Shown: positions 22,546 through 33,236 of the stretch, one piece after another
Layout: every line of letters starts with the position of its first letter
Position numbering within the stretch: position 1 is the stretch's first letter
NCBI GenBank assembly: GCA_015478945.1
Contig: JABUQX010022082.1
Location: 163,172-227,171 of the forward strand
From: Trachelipus rathkii
Taxonomy: Eukaryota > Arthropoda > Malacostraca > Isopoda > Trachelipodidae
Length of the DNA: 64,000 nt
Direction: 5' to 3'
The notes under the pieces: model-generated
The model's input: the letters and a program-made list of their open reading frames with translations, nothing else
Database searches by the model: none
What the model was told of the DNA's origin: nothing
Made by a program: the position numbers and the translations under genes

Positions 22546-22744
22546 AATGAGTAATGAGAAAATGAAGTATAAATACAGCATTATGTACAGATATTCGTTC
22601 CTCATTCTCATTCAGAACCTCAATATGGAAGTTATTGCCGACACCTGCGCCAAAATCCACAATCACGTTTTTCATCATTCACAACCCCCCATACACACGC
22701 AGATATTACAGCCCAATGCATTGACATTACAACCTCTTTCACAT

Positions 22745-22905
22745 CAGCAGCAACAGTTGCACCCAACAGAATCCTTATATTGTGAACCGAATATTAATCT
22801 ATTACAGCAACCTTCTTCATTATGGGGACAACCACTTGTTATAGGGGAGTCTATAACGGAGAAGAGTAATGGCAGGAATACCCCTCCTCCTCTCCTGTAG
22901 TAAAC
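22745..22905 (-). pseudogene. Third, inverted copy of the pX-like C terminus
   Basis: The reverse complement of this stretch matches the end of the pX-like gene at 22410-22545 (RSLLQ, then a Gly/Arg-rich run, then NKWLSP). It lies only ~200 bases from the left-arm copy and in the opposite direction, making a local hairpin. It is truncated on its N-terminal side near 22905. Confidence 0.55.
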
Positions 22906-22934
22906 TTCTTTTTTTTTTTCACTTTTTATGTTGA

Positions 22935-22996
22935 CGCGTGGCGTAACTAAGAGTGCATAGGGCCCGCCGCCAAAATGGAAATGGGGCCCCCTTGGA
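22935..22996 (+). mobile_element. hAT-type terminal sequence
   Basis: GTGGCGTAACTAAGAGTGC followed by GGGCCCGCC and GGGGCCCCC is typical of the left end of arthropod hAT elements that start near CAGTGGCGTA. It runs directly into a (TA)n tract. Confidence 0.4.
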
Positions 22997-23145
22997 CTCA
23001 TATATATATATATATACTATATATATATATCAGTATATATATATATATTATATATATATTATTAATATATATATATATATATAATATATATAGATATTTA
23101 TACTATATATATATTATATATATATATTATATATATGGCTTATAT
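22997..23145. repeat. (TA)n microsatellite
   Basis: Interrupted TA repeats next to the hAT-type end. The following 23150-23435 is plain AT-rich DNA. Confidence 0.9.
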
Positions 23146-23435
23146 GCTATTTATCAGATTAGTACCTTTTTATTGGAGAAATTAGATATTTGCATAAAAA
23201 AGTAATGACATTTTTGGAAAGAGTATGTAAAAATGAGTATAAATGTTCTTTAAAAGGGAAAACATGTATTAAATAACAGACTTTTCAACTTTTTTGTAAC
23301 AAAATTTTATAAAATTCCTCATAAACATCTTCTTTTACATTCTGTTCCAAATGTATTATTGCTATTTTTATACTTAAATATCTAATTTCCCCCTCCCCTC
23401 CTCCAAAAAATAAGTATCATCTAGTTAATTGAGAT

Positions 23436-23745
23436 TATATATATGATATATATATATATATATATATATAGTATATATATATATATAATATATATAATAT
23501 ATTATATATATATTATATATATATATAATATATATATAATTATATATATATAATATATATATATATATTATATTATATATTATATATATATATATATACA
23601 TGGGCGTAGGCAGGATTTCATTAGGGGGGGGCAAAGGTTGATGATATATATATATATATATATATAGTTATAATATATATTATATATAATATATATTATT
23701 ATATATATATATATAATATATATAATTATAATTATTAATTTATTA
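23436..23745. repeat. (TA)n tracts around a hAT-type end
   Basis: Two TA fields (23436-23597 and 23642-23745) surround GGGCGTAGGCAGGATTTCAT and a G8 run (about 23603-23632), which resembles another hAT left terminus. Confidence 0.8.
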
Positions 23746-23786
23746 TACCAAGACACGCATATCCCGGCATTGCTTGAGGGTGGTGT

Positions 23787-24002
23787 TTGGTGGCTGTTAA
23801 GGTTTTTAAACTACCACCATTCCGAAAAGCACAAATGATCGAAGAGGGTTTTCAGCCCCTTGCTATCAGCCACGAAGAGAATTTGTTAAATTTTCTTCTT
23901 ATGACTCGACGACTTCGCGAAACGCGCATTGTCGCCAGAATTACAAGGTTTCAAATTTCTTTTTTTTCTTCTTTAAATTTTCATTTCATTCAAAATAATT
24001 AA
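23787..24002 (+). CDS. Unrecognised 71-residue open frame
   Basis: The frame (KVFKLPPFRKAQMIEEGFQPL and onward) lies between hAT-type ends and may be a piece of a transposon gene. The apparent ATG lacks promoter or splice support. No family recognised. Confidence 0.2.
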   Translation: MVAVKVFKLPPFRKAQMIEEGFQPLAISHEENLLNFLLMTRRLRETRIVARITRFQISFFSSLNFHFIQNN

Positions 24003-24985
24003 TTAAAAGAAATGTTATCGAAATAATTGTTGCTCCTCCATCTCGGATTTTATATGAAAATAATTTTGAAATAAATACTTAAAATTTTGAAATTCTGATT
24101 CGCTAAACCATAAATTTTTCTTCACTAGATATGAAATTTCAAACTCTAAAGCACCATCTTCTCAAAATCCAATTCACAAATCACTCATTTAGTAATTTCC
24201 CTCTCTGATTCACAATCTTCTCTGTAATATGTAATCTTTTCAGACCTTCAACATTCTTCTGCAGCCTTCCTGCTGCTGCTTCTCTTTTTTGTCTCCCTTC
24301 TGGTTTCCACCGCGTCCACACTCGATGGCAGTCGAATCATATATCATATATATATATATATATATCATATATTATATATATATATAGCTATCATATATAT
24401 TATATATATATATATTATATTATATATATAATATATATATACTATATAATATATATATACTATATATATATATATGTTATAATATATTATATATATATAT
24501 ATAAATTATGGTCCTTCAAATTGCTGTAATATTTCTTTTATTTTCGGCAATTGTTTTTTTAATGTGTTGTCTGCAGCTGAATATCAACGGGTACACCTTC
24601 CGAGATTAATTTAAAAGCTTTGGCAGCCGCCAAATGCTATCCGACATACTGAAAGTTCTAGTGGAGAATAATGTCAGAAGAATCCAGCTGTATAAAAGCA
24701 TAAAGCTAGTTGACTTTAAGCCATATGAAAACGACACACATTAAAAACTTTTGAAAAAAACCTAATATTAATACGCTATTAATTAGAATTTCACCTCTAC
24801 TCATTATCTATCTATTGACGTTTACTCTTTTTTAGTTTTCTACTACTAAAACCACCCTTAAAACGCACGAACGCAGATATGGACAAACATATAGGTTCCA
24901 TAATTTTTATTTCGCCAAGATTTAGGACCAGGACGGCAGCCAGCACATGCCACTGCCCCCCCTGCTACGACATGTTATAATATCA
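24003..24985. other. AT-rich DNA, (TA)n at 24335-24505, hAT-type right end at 24950-24985
   Basis: Mostly non-coding. A CTGCTGCTGCTT/CCTTCTGG stretch at 24255-24310 is not recognised. The segment ending GCCCCCCTGCTACGACATG near 24985 resembles a right terminus complementary to the hAT-type left end at 23603, so a ~1.4-kb non-autonomous copy may lie between them (inference). Confidence 0.4.
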
Positions 24986-25082
24986 TTATATATTATATAT
25001 ATATATATATTATATATTATAATATATTATATATATAATATATATATATATAATATCATATATATATATATATATAAGCAAT
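24986..25082. repeat. (TA)n microsatellite
   Basis: TA repeats with short interruptions between the hAT-type end and the transposase remnant. Confidence 0.9.
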
Positions 25083-25089
25083 ATATAGA

Positions 25090-25955
25090 ATAAGAATGTT
25101 AACTTACCAAAATTCGTGAATATCTTTTCTCGGCTTGTCAAAATATTCGAAAGGATAAATGCTTTATAGTTTACCAAAACGTCTTTGGCTCATTGCCCTG
25201 AATTTATTAAAACTTATTCAGATCAAGAAGTAACGATGTTTCATTTTCAATGCCTAATAAAGCCAATGCACTTAGCCTTGTTTGTGTCATATTTTTCCTT
25301 AAAAAAGTTTTTATTAACTTGACTTGAAAACGACCCTTTCAGCTGTTGTTGCAGATGTTACTGGGTAACTCAAAATACCCCAACTGAAACTGCTGTCACA
25401 CAGTCGTGGTGAAGGCTACTTGCTAAAGCAGCTGTTCATATCTTGAATCGTATTGACTAATCTTTAATAGTTACCATATTTTTCATCTTTCACTTCTGTA
25501 GTCATTAATGCTTTGAAGGTGATTAATTGTTCCTAAACCGAAAGATAAATCTAGTATTTTTCTACCAGTTTTGAAGCCTTTTCTTGCAACTTTTCATCTT
25601 TTGTAAGCTCTGCTATTGCTCGCAGGGCAGAACTGAAAATACTTACTATTGTTTCAGCTAATGAAACGAGTATTTATATGTTCATTTAATAGAAGATCTC
25701 TTGTAAACCCTAATTAAAAAGGCTTTCAATGGGTCTTCAATTCTTTCATAACAATAAGATAAAAAAAAGCTCATCAAAAACTTTTTAATCTGTATTTTGA
25801 CGTCTGGTAATTACATCCCGCTCACTATATTAACTCCAAATGTTCCAATGATCGTGCTACTCCGTAGTTTCTCGTTCACTACATTTCAAATTTGTGTCTT
25901 AGCTCACATAAGTTTGATTTTGCTTGTCCCAATAGATAAGTTGTTTCTGAAAGAT
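25090..25955 (-). pseudogene. hAT transposase remnant (ZMYM/DUF4371-like)
   Basis: Minus-strand pieces read YPVTSATTAERV, then MTQTRLSALALLGIENE, the C-terminal hAT dimerisation region (usual pattern: PVTSATAERSFS, then RL-ALALL-IE). Upstream fragments (SLAETIVSIFSSALRAIAEL) continue the transposase in changing frames. Several stops and frameshifts make it inactive. It sits in the centre of the inverted Polinton-like repeat and touches the inner edge of the right arm. Confidence 0.65.
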
Positions 25956-26154
25956 CTGTATTGGACTTAATATCTGCGTGTAATGGGGGTTGCTGATGGA
26001 TGAACTGTGTTGTTGGATTTTGCCGCCAGTTGTGCGGCAATAACTGTCCATAATTCGCGATCTAGATCGATGTGATTAGGAACCGAAATCTGTCCATATG
26101 CTGAAAGATTATTCCTGGATTCTAACATCTTCCATTATATGGAAGTCACAGCAA

Positions 26155-26425
26155 CCTTCGCTCATAATATGACGGGCAATTAGTTTATCCAGGGGAGCTA
26201 TACGGAGACGAGAATGGCAGGAATACTCCATCCCTCCTCCTGTAGTACACCTCTCTTTTATTTTCAAATTTTAAATGTTTGAGGAGAGTTTTTTAATTGT
26301 AGATATCTATAAGGCGTCGCTTTTACCTACTGAGGCTGTTTAAAGGAACATATTCTTTTTAAGATTTAAACAGACTTAACATACACACTGGATGAATTTC
26401 TCATCCTCCTTAATTAGTTTTCGTT
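26155..26425 (-). pseudogene. pX-like virion core protein, broken (right copy)
   Basis: The minus-strand counterpart of 22215-22545: a KKRKLI-type basic stretch near 26400 and a YYRRRDGVFLP-type hydrophobic end near 26230. Several frameshifts interrupt it. Confidence 0.4.
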
Positions 26426-26574
26426 TTTCAGATGGTTCACTTTTTATTTTTTATAACGACGGTAATACTCTTGCAACTAGAGGCACTCAAATTATCAGGT
26501 TATGTATACAAACGTTCTTCTCTGGGGAGAATGTGGGTAGGAGCAGCACCTCTGTGCGTGTTTTGGACGAGTGA

Positions 26575-27145
26575 AATACTACACATCAAATAACCGTAGG
26601 GGATCGAAGTAATCATTTAATATACTTTTAAGAACTCTTTCCTCTGAAGGGGGAACATTGTACATTAATTTGACTCATGTCTCTTCGCTGTCCAAACAAC
26701 AGTAAATACTGTATGTTTAAAGAAACACTTCGCATATGCTTGCTTTGAATGAAAAATATTCATCGAGATTATGAAAACACATGAGATATTTAGATGGTGA
26801 GAATAAATGTGAACGCTTCTGCTATTTCCAAATTCATTTTAGCTGCATTAACTATCTAATACCATACATCATCTTGTGCCTTGTCTTCTAGTCCAGCGAT
26901 CTACATCACTCGTATATGCCGTTCATGAACTTCAGAATCTACATCTTTTTTATATTCTTTAATTTTTCTGATAAACATTATAACACCATATTCATTATTT
27001 TTACAGGGGTTTGTTCAAAAATCTCCGTTTCCTTTAAATATTTAATAATAGAAAGGTTATATCACACAACTGTCGGCCCAGTTACAAGACATGTAGCCGG
27101 ACCTCGGAACGTAACTAAATTTCTCCACATCCATATCCGTCAAGT
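26575..27145 (-). pseudogene. A32-like packaging ATPase, broken (right copy)
   Basis: Reverse complement of the left ATPase. The C-terminal block (HMRSVSLNIQYLLLF and RRDMSQI, around 26660-26730) is well kept. The Walker A region (about 27060-27090) has lost bases, so the P-loop is not intact. Decay is heavier than in the left arm. Confidence 0.65.
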
Positions 27146-27384
27146 AGATAATGAATAATGAATTTAATTTTAAAGTTGTAACGCAGTAAAATATAGGTTT
27201 TAATAAATTTCGTACAATTTTTATTAAAACACTAACATGTCAGTTAATATAACCGAAACTCTTGTGTGTTTTATTTCTTAACATTACAATTAAAAATAAA
27301 AAGTATTTAAACAAAATATAAAATAGAATAATAAAAATTAATTAAAACAACAATAAAAAACATAATGTTAATAAATATATGAGT

Positions 27385-27860
27385 TAAAACAGTAAAGCAG
27401 AAACTTAAAGCAGTAAAGCAGAAAGTTAAAACAGTAAAGCAGAAAGTTAAAGCAGTAAAACATAAGTTAAAGCAGTAAAGCCGAAAGTTAAAGCAGTAAA
27501 AGCAGTAAAACAAAGGCATACTAATCCCTAGGTGTTAGTATGCCTATTGATTTAACTGATTTACTGTTTAAGGTATGTAATGTTAATAAATAATAACAGT
27601 TAAAGCCGTAAAACATGTGAGTTACAAGCAGTAAACATGAGTTCAAGCGTAAAGCATAGAAAGTTTAAAGCCAGTACAACATAAGTTAAAGCAGTAAGCA
27701 TAATTAAGCAGTAAGCAGTGCGTTAGAAGCAGTATAAGCAGAAAAGTTAAAAGCAGTAAAGCCAGAAACAAAGCATACTAATACTCCGCCTAGGGTGTTA
27801 GGTTAATTTACCTCTATTGTTTCTGCTTTACTGCTTTAAGGTATGTATGTTAATAAATAT
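27385..27860 (-). repeat. Expanded minisatellite of the right arm
   Basis: Many copies of a ~22-base unit reading GTTAAAGCAGTAAAGCAG on the + strand, in two blocks split by a GTGTTAG/TATGCCTATTG spacer that also repeats. The Phe/Cys-rich minus-strand open frame across it is an artefact of the repeat. Confidence 0.85.
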
Positions 27861-28189
27861 ATAATAAAATTTCGAACAATTGTAGTAAAATAAAAATGAT
27901 TATATATCAGACACTCTGGATTTTTTCTTCTTACATACATTTTTAAAAAATTTTATAAATTAAAAAGTAGTTAAGTAAAAAGTATTAAGTAAAATAATGT
28001 TAATAAATATATGTGTTAAATAATAGGTCTGTAGTGAGTTACAGTTTTAGGTTCCCGAAAATGTTTTTAATAAAAATGTTTAGTATAAATAAAAATGAAT
28101 GACTCTAATAGTATATTTGAAAAGAAATTCTTTGAAATGCTTAAGTATGAAATTTCTTTGAAATTTTACCTTGATAATCATATTTTTAC

Positions 28190-28340
28190 AGTTCAACGCG
28201 GGAATTTTGGTCTGCGGACGCACCGGCCGGGGTTACGCGGAAATATTTGCGTTCTGCGGACGCACGCGGCGGCGGTTACGCGGTAATTTTGCGCCTGCGG
28301 GCGCACGCGCGCGGTTTCGCGGATGGGTTGACCTGGGAAG
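28190..28340 (+). repeat. GC-rich ~43-bp tandem repeat
   Basis: Three imperfect copies of a unit containing TGCGGACGCAC and GGTTACGCGG in a region otherwise AT-rich, directly outside the right arm. Not a recognised family; the open frames over it are not supported. The following 28340-28540 is plain. Confidence 0.6.
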
Positions 28341-28554
28341 CGGACTCGGAAACGTTTGCGATCACTGTCTCAACTGTGTGCTCTTTAGATATATAATTCA
28401 GTCATTGCTATAATGTTATTAATACTAACTCATGTAAGGAATCATTCTAGCGATTGGTAATTACAACCATTCGAACCTCATACCTTATACCTAGGGGTAG
28501 ACACCCAAATTAGGGCTATTTTAGGCTCAGGGGAGGCTAGAAAGGCTTGAAAAA

Positions 28555-28705
28555 AGTGGCAACTCATTGGCACTATGTGCCTCACTTGGCACGTAATGTG
28601 GCACTCCACTTGGCCACTTCATTGCACTCTCACTTGGCACTGTGCATATGGCAACTCATCTGGCACTCCAACTTGTCGCAACTCACCTGGCACTTCACAC
28701 GCTGG
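28555..28705 (+). repeat. CACTTGGCA minisatellite
   Basis: About ten irregular copies of a CTCACTTGGCA-type unit. The open frame with Trp/His/Leu repeats here is an artefact. Confidence 0.7.
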
Positions 28706-28839
28706 CAACTTTCATGCTTAATACTCATAGAACACACTAATAGAAGATGTATAGATACTTCATTTACGGTGATTGGGTCATCCACATCAAAGCATCATAC
28801 TTTTGCGTGGTCAAAATTGACACCATGGTAATATGGCAA

Positions 28840-29840
28840 GGTTAAGGATGAAATTATCATGGTCAAACAAAGTAAAGACGCAAAAAATAGGGCTAAGCCC
28901 TAAAGGAAGGAAAAATTACGTGGGTTCAAATTGACCCATGGAAGGACCAAAGGATTGGCAGTGTGCTTGTACGTGAGTATAAGTATAAATGAGTGTCTAT
29001 AGGTAAATGTAAGTGTCATAGTGAAATGTGTGATAAGTGCATAGTGAATGTCTGTATAGAGCTTGCGTAAGATCTTGTGTGTGTGTGTCGTGTGTGTGTG
29101 TGTGTGGTGTGTGTGCGTGTGCGCACGTGTGTAGGTGTTCAAGTTAGGGAAGGTCCATACATGCGTACAAGTTGGAACAAATTTATGTGACTTTGGTGGG
29201 CCACGAGTGGGTAAAAAATTAGCTTGGGCCAAATTTTGCCCATGGAAGACCAAAGGGTAGCCTAATTACCGTGGCCAAAATTGACCCATGGAACGACCAA
29301 AGGGTTGGTCGAAATATCATGGTCAAACAAGGTAACGACATCAAAAGGGCTAAGCCCTAAAGGAAGATCAAAAATTACCGTGGGCAAAAATTGCCCACGT
29401 CGAAAAAATTAGGGGGCGTAAATAGGGGGGGTAATACGTACAACGGTTGCTAACGCAACCGGTTGGGCGCACCCTTTCTTCGAAAGGGTGCTAAATTAGG
29501 GTTGCCAAAATTAGGGTTGCCAAAAAATTAGGGTTCTCAAAAATTAGGGTTCTCAAAAAATTAGGGTTCTCAATAAAATTAGGGTTCTCAAAAAATTAGG
29601 GTTCTCAAAAAATACCGTGGGCCAAAAATGACCCATGGAAGATCAAAGGTCAAAGCCAAAAAAGGTCAAAGGCCCAAAAAGGTCAAGGCCCAAAAAGGTC
29701 AAGGTCAGGTAAAAAATTTGGGCCCAAAAAAGGTCAAGCCCAAAAGTCAAGGCGCAAAAAGGTTTCAAAAAAAGGTAAAATGGGGCTCCAAAATGCCTCA
29801 GGTTAGGTTCCTGGACGCCTGTGGTCAAAAATGACCAACA
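28840..29840 (+). repeat. Composite repeat with palindromic and AAGGTCAAGGCC units
   Basis: GGGCTAAGCCCTAAAGGAAG followed by CCATGGAAGGACCAAAGG occurs near 28890-28960 and again at 29260-29400. A (GT)n tract lies at 29077-29125. TTAGGGTTCTCAAAAAA (17 bp) repeats about five to six times at 29510-29610. An AAAAAGGTCAAGGCC unit repeats at 29645-29770. Lys-rich open frames here come from the repeats. 29841-30080 is plain. Confidence 0.7.
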
Positions 29841-30079
29841 GTGCGGAATGGTGGCCCCTACCTACTAATTACTCACTGTCTTCGACTGTCAAAGTAGGCA
29901 AACTTAAATATTTGTTTATTTCTTGATGTAATTCCGTATGTAGCCTTTTACTTTTATGTACAATAATCACATCGTCAGAAGAATGGGACTTTCTTTTTTC
30001 ACTCTCACTTTCTTTTATTATGACGATTTTGATGCCCCAATTTCTTTAAAACAATCCATTACAAGAAGTGAAAATGGAA

Positions 30080-31172
30080 GCCTTCAAGCTTCACTTTCCC
30101 CACTATGTGAATTATCGTCAGCAGAAGAGTCAGGAGCTAAATTTTCATTCATTTCTTTCCATGCGTCAACGACCATATTTTTTACTGATTCATGTTGAAA
30201 AATTAGCTTGAATCGCAAGATCTAAGAAAGTAGTTACACACAAAGATTTATCACACAGAAACTTAGAAAGTCTTTTTTCTACTGATTCTTGAAGCTCTTC
30301 AACGAGTGTAATTATCCCACTAAAGCTTTTGCTTTTAATTGCCCTTATTTAAAAATAGATTTATTGCTAAAATGGAAGGGCATCACTTGGGCGACTGTTA
30401 CTTCACCAGTTTGAATGGCTTGTTTTAGTGATGTTGTCAAATGGCTCAAGTAAATGGAATAAATTTTGCCAGCGAAATCTTCAACAATTTTTTTTATTGC
30501 ATTTCGGCCAGCGTATATGGATACAGGGGGAACTTTTTGTTTCAACCAATCTTTTAAGCCATATCATAAGTTCTGTTCACAGCCGTGTAGAAACCGTCTT
30601 GAATTAATTTAGTGCTGTTTGACATATAGCTTGCATGCTCTGCATAAGTTTTAAGCATTGCAAAGCTGCCGTTTCTGATGGTGAAAATCGAGAAGATAAT
30701 GCTTGCTGCAAGTAATAAAAATATCTTTAAACAGACTTCTGACATAATATTGAATTGTGAATGCAACCTGTGAATAAAACATGAAATTGATAGCCAGCCA
30801 CTCTCCTTAATACCAGCTATCATGTTTGGTCCATTATCCCGTATCACTAAAAGAATTCTATTTTTTCTTTAGAATATTTTGAAAAATGTCAAAGGACCTT
30901 ATAGGATCTGACAAATAACAAAGATTTTCGCCATATTGGCTACACAAAATTTGGCTACTTATTTCTTATTTTTTTGGAAAATAAGTTTTTTAAAATTTCA
31001 AATTTTAAATTGAAATAAATCTTTCCCCTATGTTGACGTAATTTTTGTGTTATAAAGTCAATATTCGGCCGAAATAGTTTTCGGTCAAAATGCTGAATAC
31101 GAATATTCGGTATTTTTGTGCCGAAATAGGCCGAATCACTTTCAAAATACTACGCATATTCGGCACATCCCT
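30080..31172 (-). pseudogene. hAT transposase remnant with one terminus
   Basis: On the minus strand, 30847-30554 reads IRDNGPNMIAGIKESGWLSI, then a C-F-I-H pair and a NRTYDM end: the hAT catalytic core around the second Asp with the C-x2-H signature. A further piece follows at 30545-30345 and a VDAWKEMNENLAPDSSS segment near 30120-30165. The 5' terminus at about 31172 reads TAGGGATGTGCCGAATA, with internal CCGAATATTCG repeats, a known style of BED-type hAT end. Frameshifts make it inactive. The 3' end is not seen. Confidence 0.65.
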
Positions 31173-31271
31173 AATATATATATATATTATATCGTATATA
31201 TATAATTATATAATATATATACTTTATACTATTATAACTTCTGCACTTTGGCCCACCTAATGTGAGGGCTA

Positions 31272-31310
<39 letters not shown>

Positions 31311-31422
31311 ATATATATATATATAATATATATATATATATTATATATATTATATATATTATTATATTTATATTTATTATTACTATATATATATATATTA
31401 TATATATATATATATATTATCG
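31173..31422. repeat. (TA)n field
   Basis: TA repeats around a short unique segment (31240-31270), exactly between the hAT end and the next TIR element. Confidence 0.9.
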
Positions 31423-33100
31423 TAAAATGGGGCATTTTGGTCCAAATCAGGGTACTTCAAAATGTAAGGTTTTGGAGATTTTTTTTTTTTTTCAAAAAAA
31501 AATTTTTTATATGTTATGTTATCCTTTAGGAGTAAATTGGTATAATTGTAATTTGGTATATATATATATAGGAATTAATGATTTGCGATAGTACTGTCGG
31601 CTCGAATTGCCCACGTTTTGGCGGGCGGGGGCATTCGGTCCACTTCAAATTTTCACTATCTAAGAATCCTCATTAGTTTTTAATTTGATAAACTATGCTA
31701 GTCAGTTTTAAATTTTTAAACAATGTATTTCAATATTATTTTAAGAAATTGGGTTCAAAACGTAATAAAATGTTCGAGTTTGCGTTAGTTTTTGTCAAAC
31801 TGTAAAATCCGTTAAAAAAAATGCTAGCCGAACCGTAAGGAATTTTCCTTAATTCGTGTAAGTGTGGCTATATTTAACTTTTTATTCCTATACTTATACA
31901 GAATTAAGGAAATTCTTTACGTTTGGTGAGCGTTTTTTTTACAATTTTGCACATTGTTTACAAAAACGAAACGCAAACGCGGTTTGACGCAAAAATGAAC
32001 GCAAGCTTAAGCGTTTTAGGTCTCTTTAACATAATGGTATTACAATATTTTTTTAAGAAATTGGGTTTGAAACTAATAAAATGTTCGAGTTTGCTTCGTT
32101 TTTGTCAAACAACGCAAAATCGTAAAAAAATAACTGCTCACCAAACGTAAGGAATTTCCTTAATTTCCTTTTGTATCTTATTACAAAGCAGATTAAGGAA
32201 ATTCTTTTACGTTTGGTGAGCAGTTTCCTAAATTTTTTGCGCTGTTTGACAAAAAACGAACTGTAATGTTATTAATTCTGTTGAGAGGCTTGCAACTTCT
32301 TTTTTATTTTATAATTATTACTTAATTAAAGGAATGCTTTACGTTTGGTGAGCGTTTTTTTTACGATTTTTGCGCTGTTTGACAAAAACGAACGCAAACT
32401 CGAGCGTTGCTTGGGCATATTAACGATTTCCCGTAAGAACAATGCGAAAACAAAAAACGAGAGAGCTTAAAGGGTCTGGCAACATCATCATCCAGACCTT
32501 TTTGTTATCCTGAAGTGTTACTTTGCGTACGTGCTGACCATCCTTGCTGAAAAAAATTGTATCAAATTAATTAGCCCCTATGTGAAAAACTATAATAGCC
32601 TGAACCTATTCTTCGCTGTAACGAGTAAAAATTATTTTAAACATTATCACCTTTCGACTATCCTTTTTGTAAAAGAGTATCTAAAAAATTAATTAATGAA
32701 GATTTCAATGTGGACCGCGAATTGCCCCATGTTACAATTTTTATAATAAAACATATTTATCTCTTGCTGAATGACTCCAACGATTGCATTTAGGTTATGA
32801 ACTATTTTTAACAGTACTGATATCTTGGTACCATATGTAGTCAATTATTTTGACCTGTAATATTCTTGTGCAATAAGCCTAAAATTTACCCGATTATAGT
32901 AAAAGAAAAAAAAATTCACAAAATTAATGGACGTTAAATTAAGGGTTTCAATAAAAATTAACTCCTAAGACATAAACCAACCACATTAATTGTTACATCT
33001 TTAAAGATATATAATCACATTGTAAGGCTTTTTGAACCTGGACCGAATTGCCCCACGTGGGCCGAATTGCCCCACGCAACGGAATTGCCCCATTTTATGA
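31423..33100. mobile_element. Non-autonomous TIR transposon with subterminal GGACCGAATTGCCCC motifs
   Basis: The left end (ATCGTAAAATGGGGCATTTT) and right end (AATTGCCCCATTTTATGAT) are inverted, about 20 bp, and both touch TA repeats, which fits TA target duplication of the Tc1/mariner/pogo superfamily. The motif CCGAATTGCCCCA or its complement recurs near 31600, 31630, 32710, 33045, 33063 and 33083. No transposase frame was found inside. Confidence 0.6.
31740..32415. repeat. Five-copy hairpin repeat inside the TIR element
   Basis: A ~80-base unit with TTAAGGAAATTCTTTACGTT, then GGTGAGCG, then GTTTGACAAAAACGAACGCA occurs forward near 31905-31995, 32195-32262 and 32330-32405, and reversed near 31770-31850 and 32085-32165. 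Adjacent inverted units form hairpins. No coding capacity. Confidence 0.75.
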
Positions 33101-33236
33101 TTATATATATATATATATACTATATATATTATTATATATATATATATATATTATATATATTATAATATATATATATAATATAATATATATATTATATATA
33201 TATTTTATTTACCGGTATATATATATACATATATAC
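33101..33236. repeat. (TA)n microsatellite
   Basis: TA repeats following the TIR element's right end. Confidence 0.9.

Larger units (their letters stand above)
20275..22710 (+). mobile_element. Left arm of inverted Polinton/adintovirus-like element
   Basis: This arm is matched in reverse complement by 25960-28118. Shared landmarks from outside in: GGAGTCATTCATTTTTATTT, the AACTGTAACTCA block, the CTGCTTTACTGCTTTAAC minisatellite (21188-21310), the stretch ending CTACTTGACG, then the ATPase and pX-like genes and the start of a third frame (about 22550-22705). The arms differ by many small indels. Long terminal inverted repeats are a Polinton/Maverick trait, but packaging genes inside the repeat are not. 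A region at about 20420-21170 has no clear counterpart in the right arm. Confidence 0.7.
25960..28118 (-). mobile_element. Right arm of inverted Polinton/adintovirus-like element
   Basis: Reverse complement of the left arm (20275-22710), with the same gene order pointing inward. It has a larger minisatellite (27385-27520 and a more decayed block 27590-27860) than the left arm. The match ends near 28118, next to a GACTCTAATAGTATATTT terminus that mirrors the left end at about 20275. No clean target-site duplication was seen. Confidence 0.7.

Noticed and set aside
27307..27519. Phe/Cys-rich 70-residue minus-strand frame
   Set aside because: It is an artefact of the right-arm minisatellite.
29510..29610. 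Telomere-like TTAGGG words
   Set aside because: The repeat unit is 17 bases (TTAGGGTTCTCAAAAAA), not a telomeric hexamer or the arthropod TTAGG.
29628..29834. Lys-rich 68-residue open frame
   Set aside because: It follows the AAAAAGGTCAAGGCC tandem repeat.
28840..29840. CRISPR-like array
   Set aside because: Repeats are irregular in unit and spacing, spacers are not unique, and the context is eukaryotic.
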